In this document: positions 63,733 through 64,000 of the stretch, one piece after another
Layout of the letters: each line of letters opens with the position of its first letter
Position numbering within the stretch: the first letter of the stretch is position 1
Assembly: GCF_963678635.1 (NCBI RefSeq)
Contig: NC_087064.1
Coordinates: 16,793,802 to 16,857,801 of the forward strand
Length of the DNA: 64,000 bases
DNA from: Symsagittifera roscoffensis
Taxonomy: Eukaryota; Xenacoelomorpha; Acoela; Convolutidae
Reading direction: 5' to 3'
Made by a program: the position numbers and the translations under genes
Notes under the pieces: model-generated
The model's input: only the letters and a program-made list of their open reading frames with translations
The model's database searches: none
What the model was told of the DNA's origin: nothing

Positions 63733-64000
63733 AAGGTTTAGGATGACGGATGCAAAAGGTTGTTAAATGATTTCTATTTTCTTAGACTGTTAGTCCTTAC
63801 GATTTTTTGGTTAGCCTAACCTGGGTCTATTTGTTCAGGGTTGGGGAGAAAAGTATCTCGATTCCGAAGAATGATTTTTTACTTTCTCGTGGCTAGTATA
63901 AGCTAAGGTGTTAACTTACTTAATCTTACTTAAGGGTAGTGATTGTGTTCAGGGTTGGAGAATAGTAAATCGATCCACAAGGTTCAGGTATAATTAGAAC
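63733..64000 (-). other. Element 2 leader (partial)
   Basis: Noncoding and conserved with element 1 at about 23955-24220, for example 'aattatacctgaaccttgtgga' and 'cgtaaggactaacagtct' on the sense strand. The window ends inside it, before the 5' LTR. Confidence 0.65.

Larger units (their letters stand above)
46496..64000 (-). mobile_element. Element 2: giant Ty3/gypsy-type LTR retrotransposon with env and unknown ORFs (5' end beyond window)
   Basis: Reading on the minus strand, the window holds part of the leader, gag, protease-RT, RT-RNase H-integrase, a hydrophobic micro-ORF, a tethered Pro/Ser/Thr-rich ORF, env, a 602-codon ORF, a 1.57 kb noncoding region and the 3' LTR (46496-46922). Alignment of the leader with element 1 places the missing 5' LTR about 1 to 1.4 kb beyond the window, giving a total near 19 kb. 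That is long for Ty3/gypsy elements, most of which are 5-10 kb. The RNase H, D,D35E integrase and GPY/F module identify the superfamily. A handful of point lesions interrupt otherwise long frames. The host flank at the 3' end is CCTAA (46491-46495), to be compared with the far side. Confidence 0.92.

Noticed and set aside
1-64000. CRISPR arrays, bacterial operons, rRNA genes
   Set aside because: No regularly spaced short repeats with unique spacers, no Shine-Dalgarno-led gene strings and no rRNA-like sequence. The window is plainly eukaryotic.

Overview
This is a eukaryotic, almost certainly invertebrate metazoan, nuclear window. It is AT-rich and intron-containing (GT-AG introns plus one likely GC-AG intron) and crowded with degenerate repeats. 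A tunicate such as a larvacean with an expanded genome would fit the mix of short non-autonomous repeats and env-bearing Ty3/gypsy elements, but nothing here proves the taxon.

Host genes. Positions 1102-1785 hold the last two exons of a gene whose product ends in an SH2-like half domain and an SH3-like segment. Positions 13131-14556 hold two phase-compatible candidate exons of a gene with an Ig-like domain. The clearest gene is a complete six-exon flavin-containing monooxygenase (FMO, 532 codons) spread over 16955-39739. Its frame stays open across all five introns. Intron 1 carries a palindromic minisatellite, a ~165 bp tandem array and a dead LINE reverse transcriptase. Intron 3 carries a 15.6 kb LTR retrotransposon in sense orientation.

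Repeats. From 1 to 16 kb and 39.8 to 46.5 kb the sequence is mostly dispersed repeats: a family with a tRNA-like internal module, a ~500 bp AT-rich family, an element family with shared head and tail flanking internal ~155 bp tandem repeats (5755-6830 and 9985-12205), and several other arrays with a 150-185 bp period.

The LTR elements. Two copies of one very large Ty3/gypsy family are present. Element 1 (+, about 22506-38127) has two LTRs that are about 98% identical, but it lacks the catalytic pol region through one internal deletion and carries many coding lesions. Element 2 (-, 46496 to beyond 64000) is much better preserved: gag with a CCHC knuckle, aspartic protease, reverse transcriptase, RNase H, D,D35E integrase and GPY/F module. 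It then has an unusual 3' block: a hydrophobic micro-ORF, a membrane-tethered Pro/Ser/Thr-rich ORF, an env-like glycoprotein gene with a signal peptide (resembling chuvirus-type glycoproteins), and an intact 602-codon ORF of unknown function that begins in an ATGA overlap with the env stop. Comparing the two copies shows which stops are lesions and which noncoding motifs are conserved. Those motifs are a 13 bp LTR hairpin, a GCCTAAAGTA pair 31 nt apart, and a GC-rich 3' island with two adjacent palindromes between GCCTAACCCACC repeats. The full element is estimated at roughly 19 kb. It is the best candidate here for something little described.
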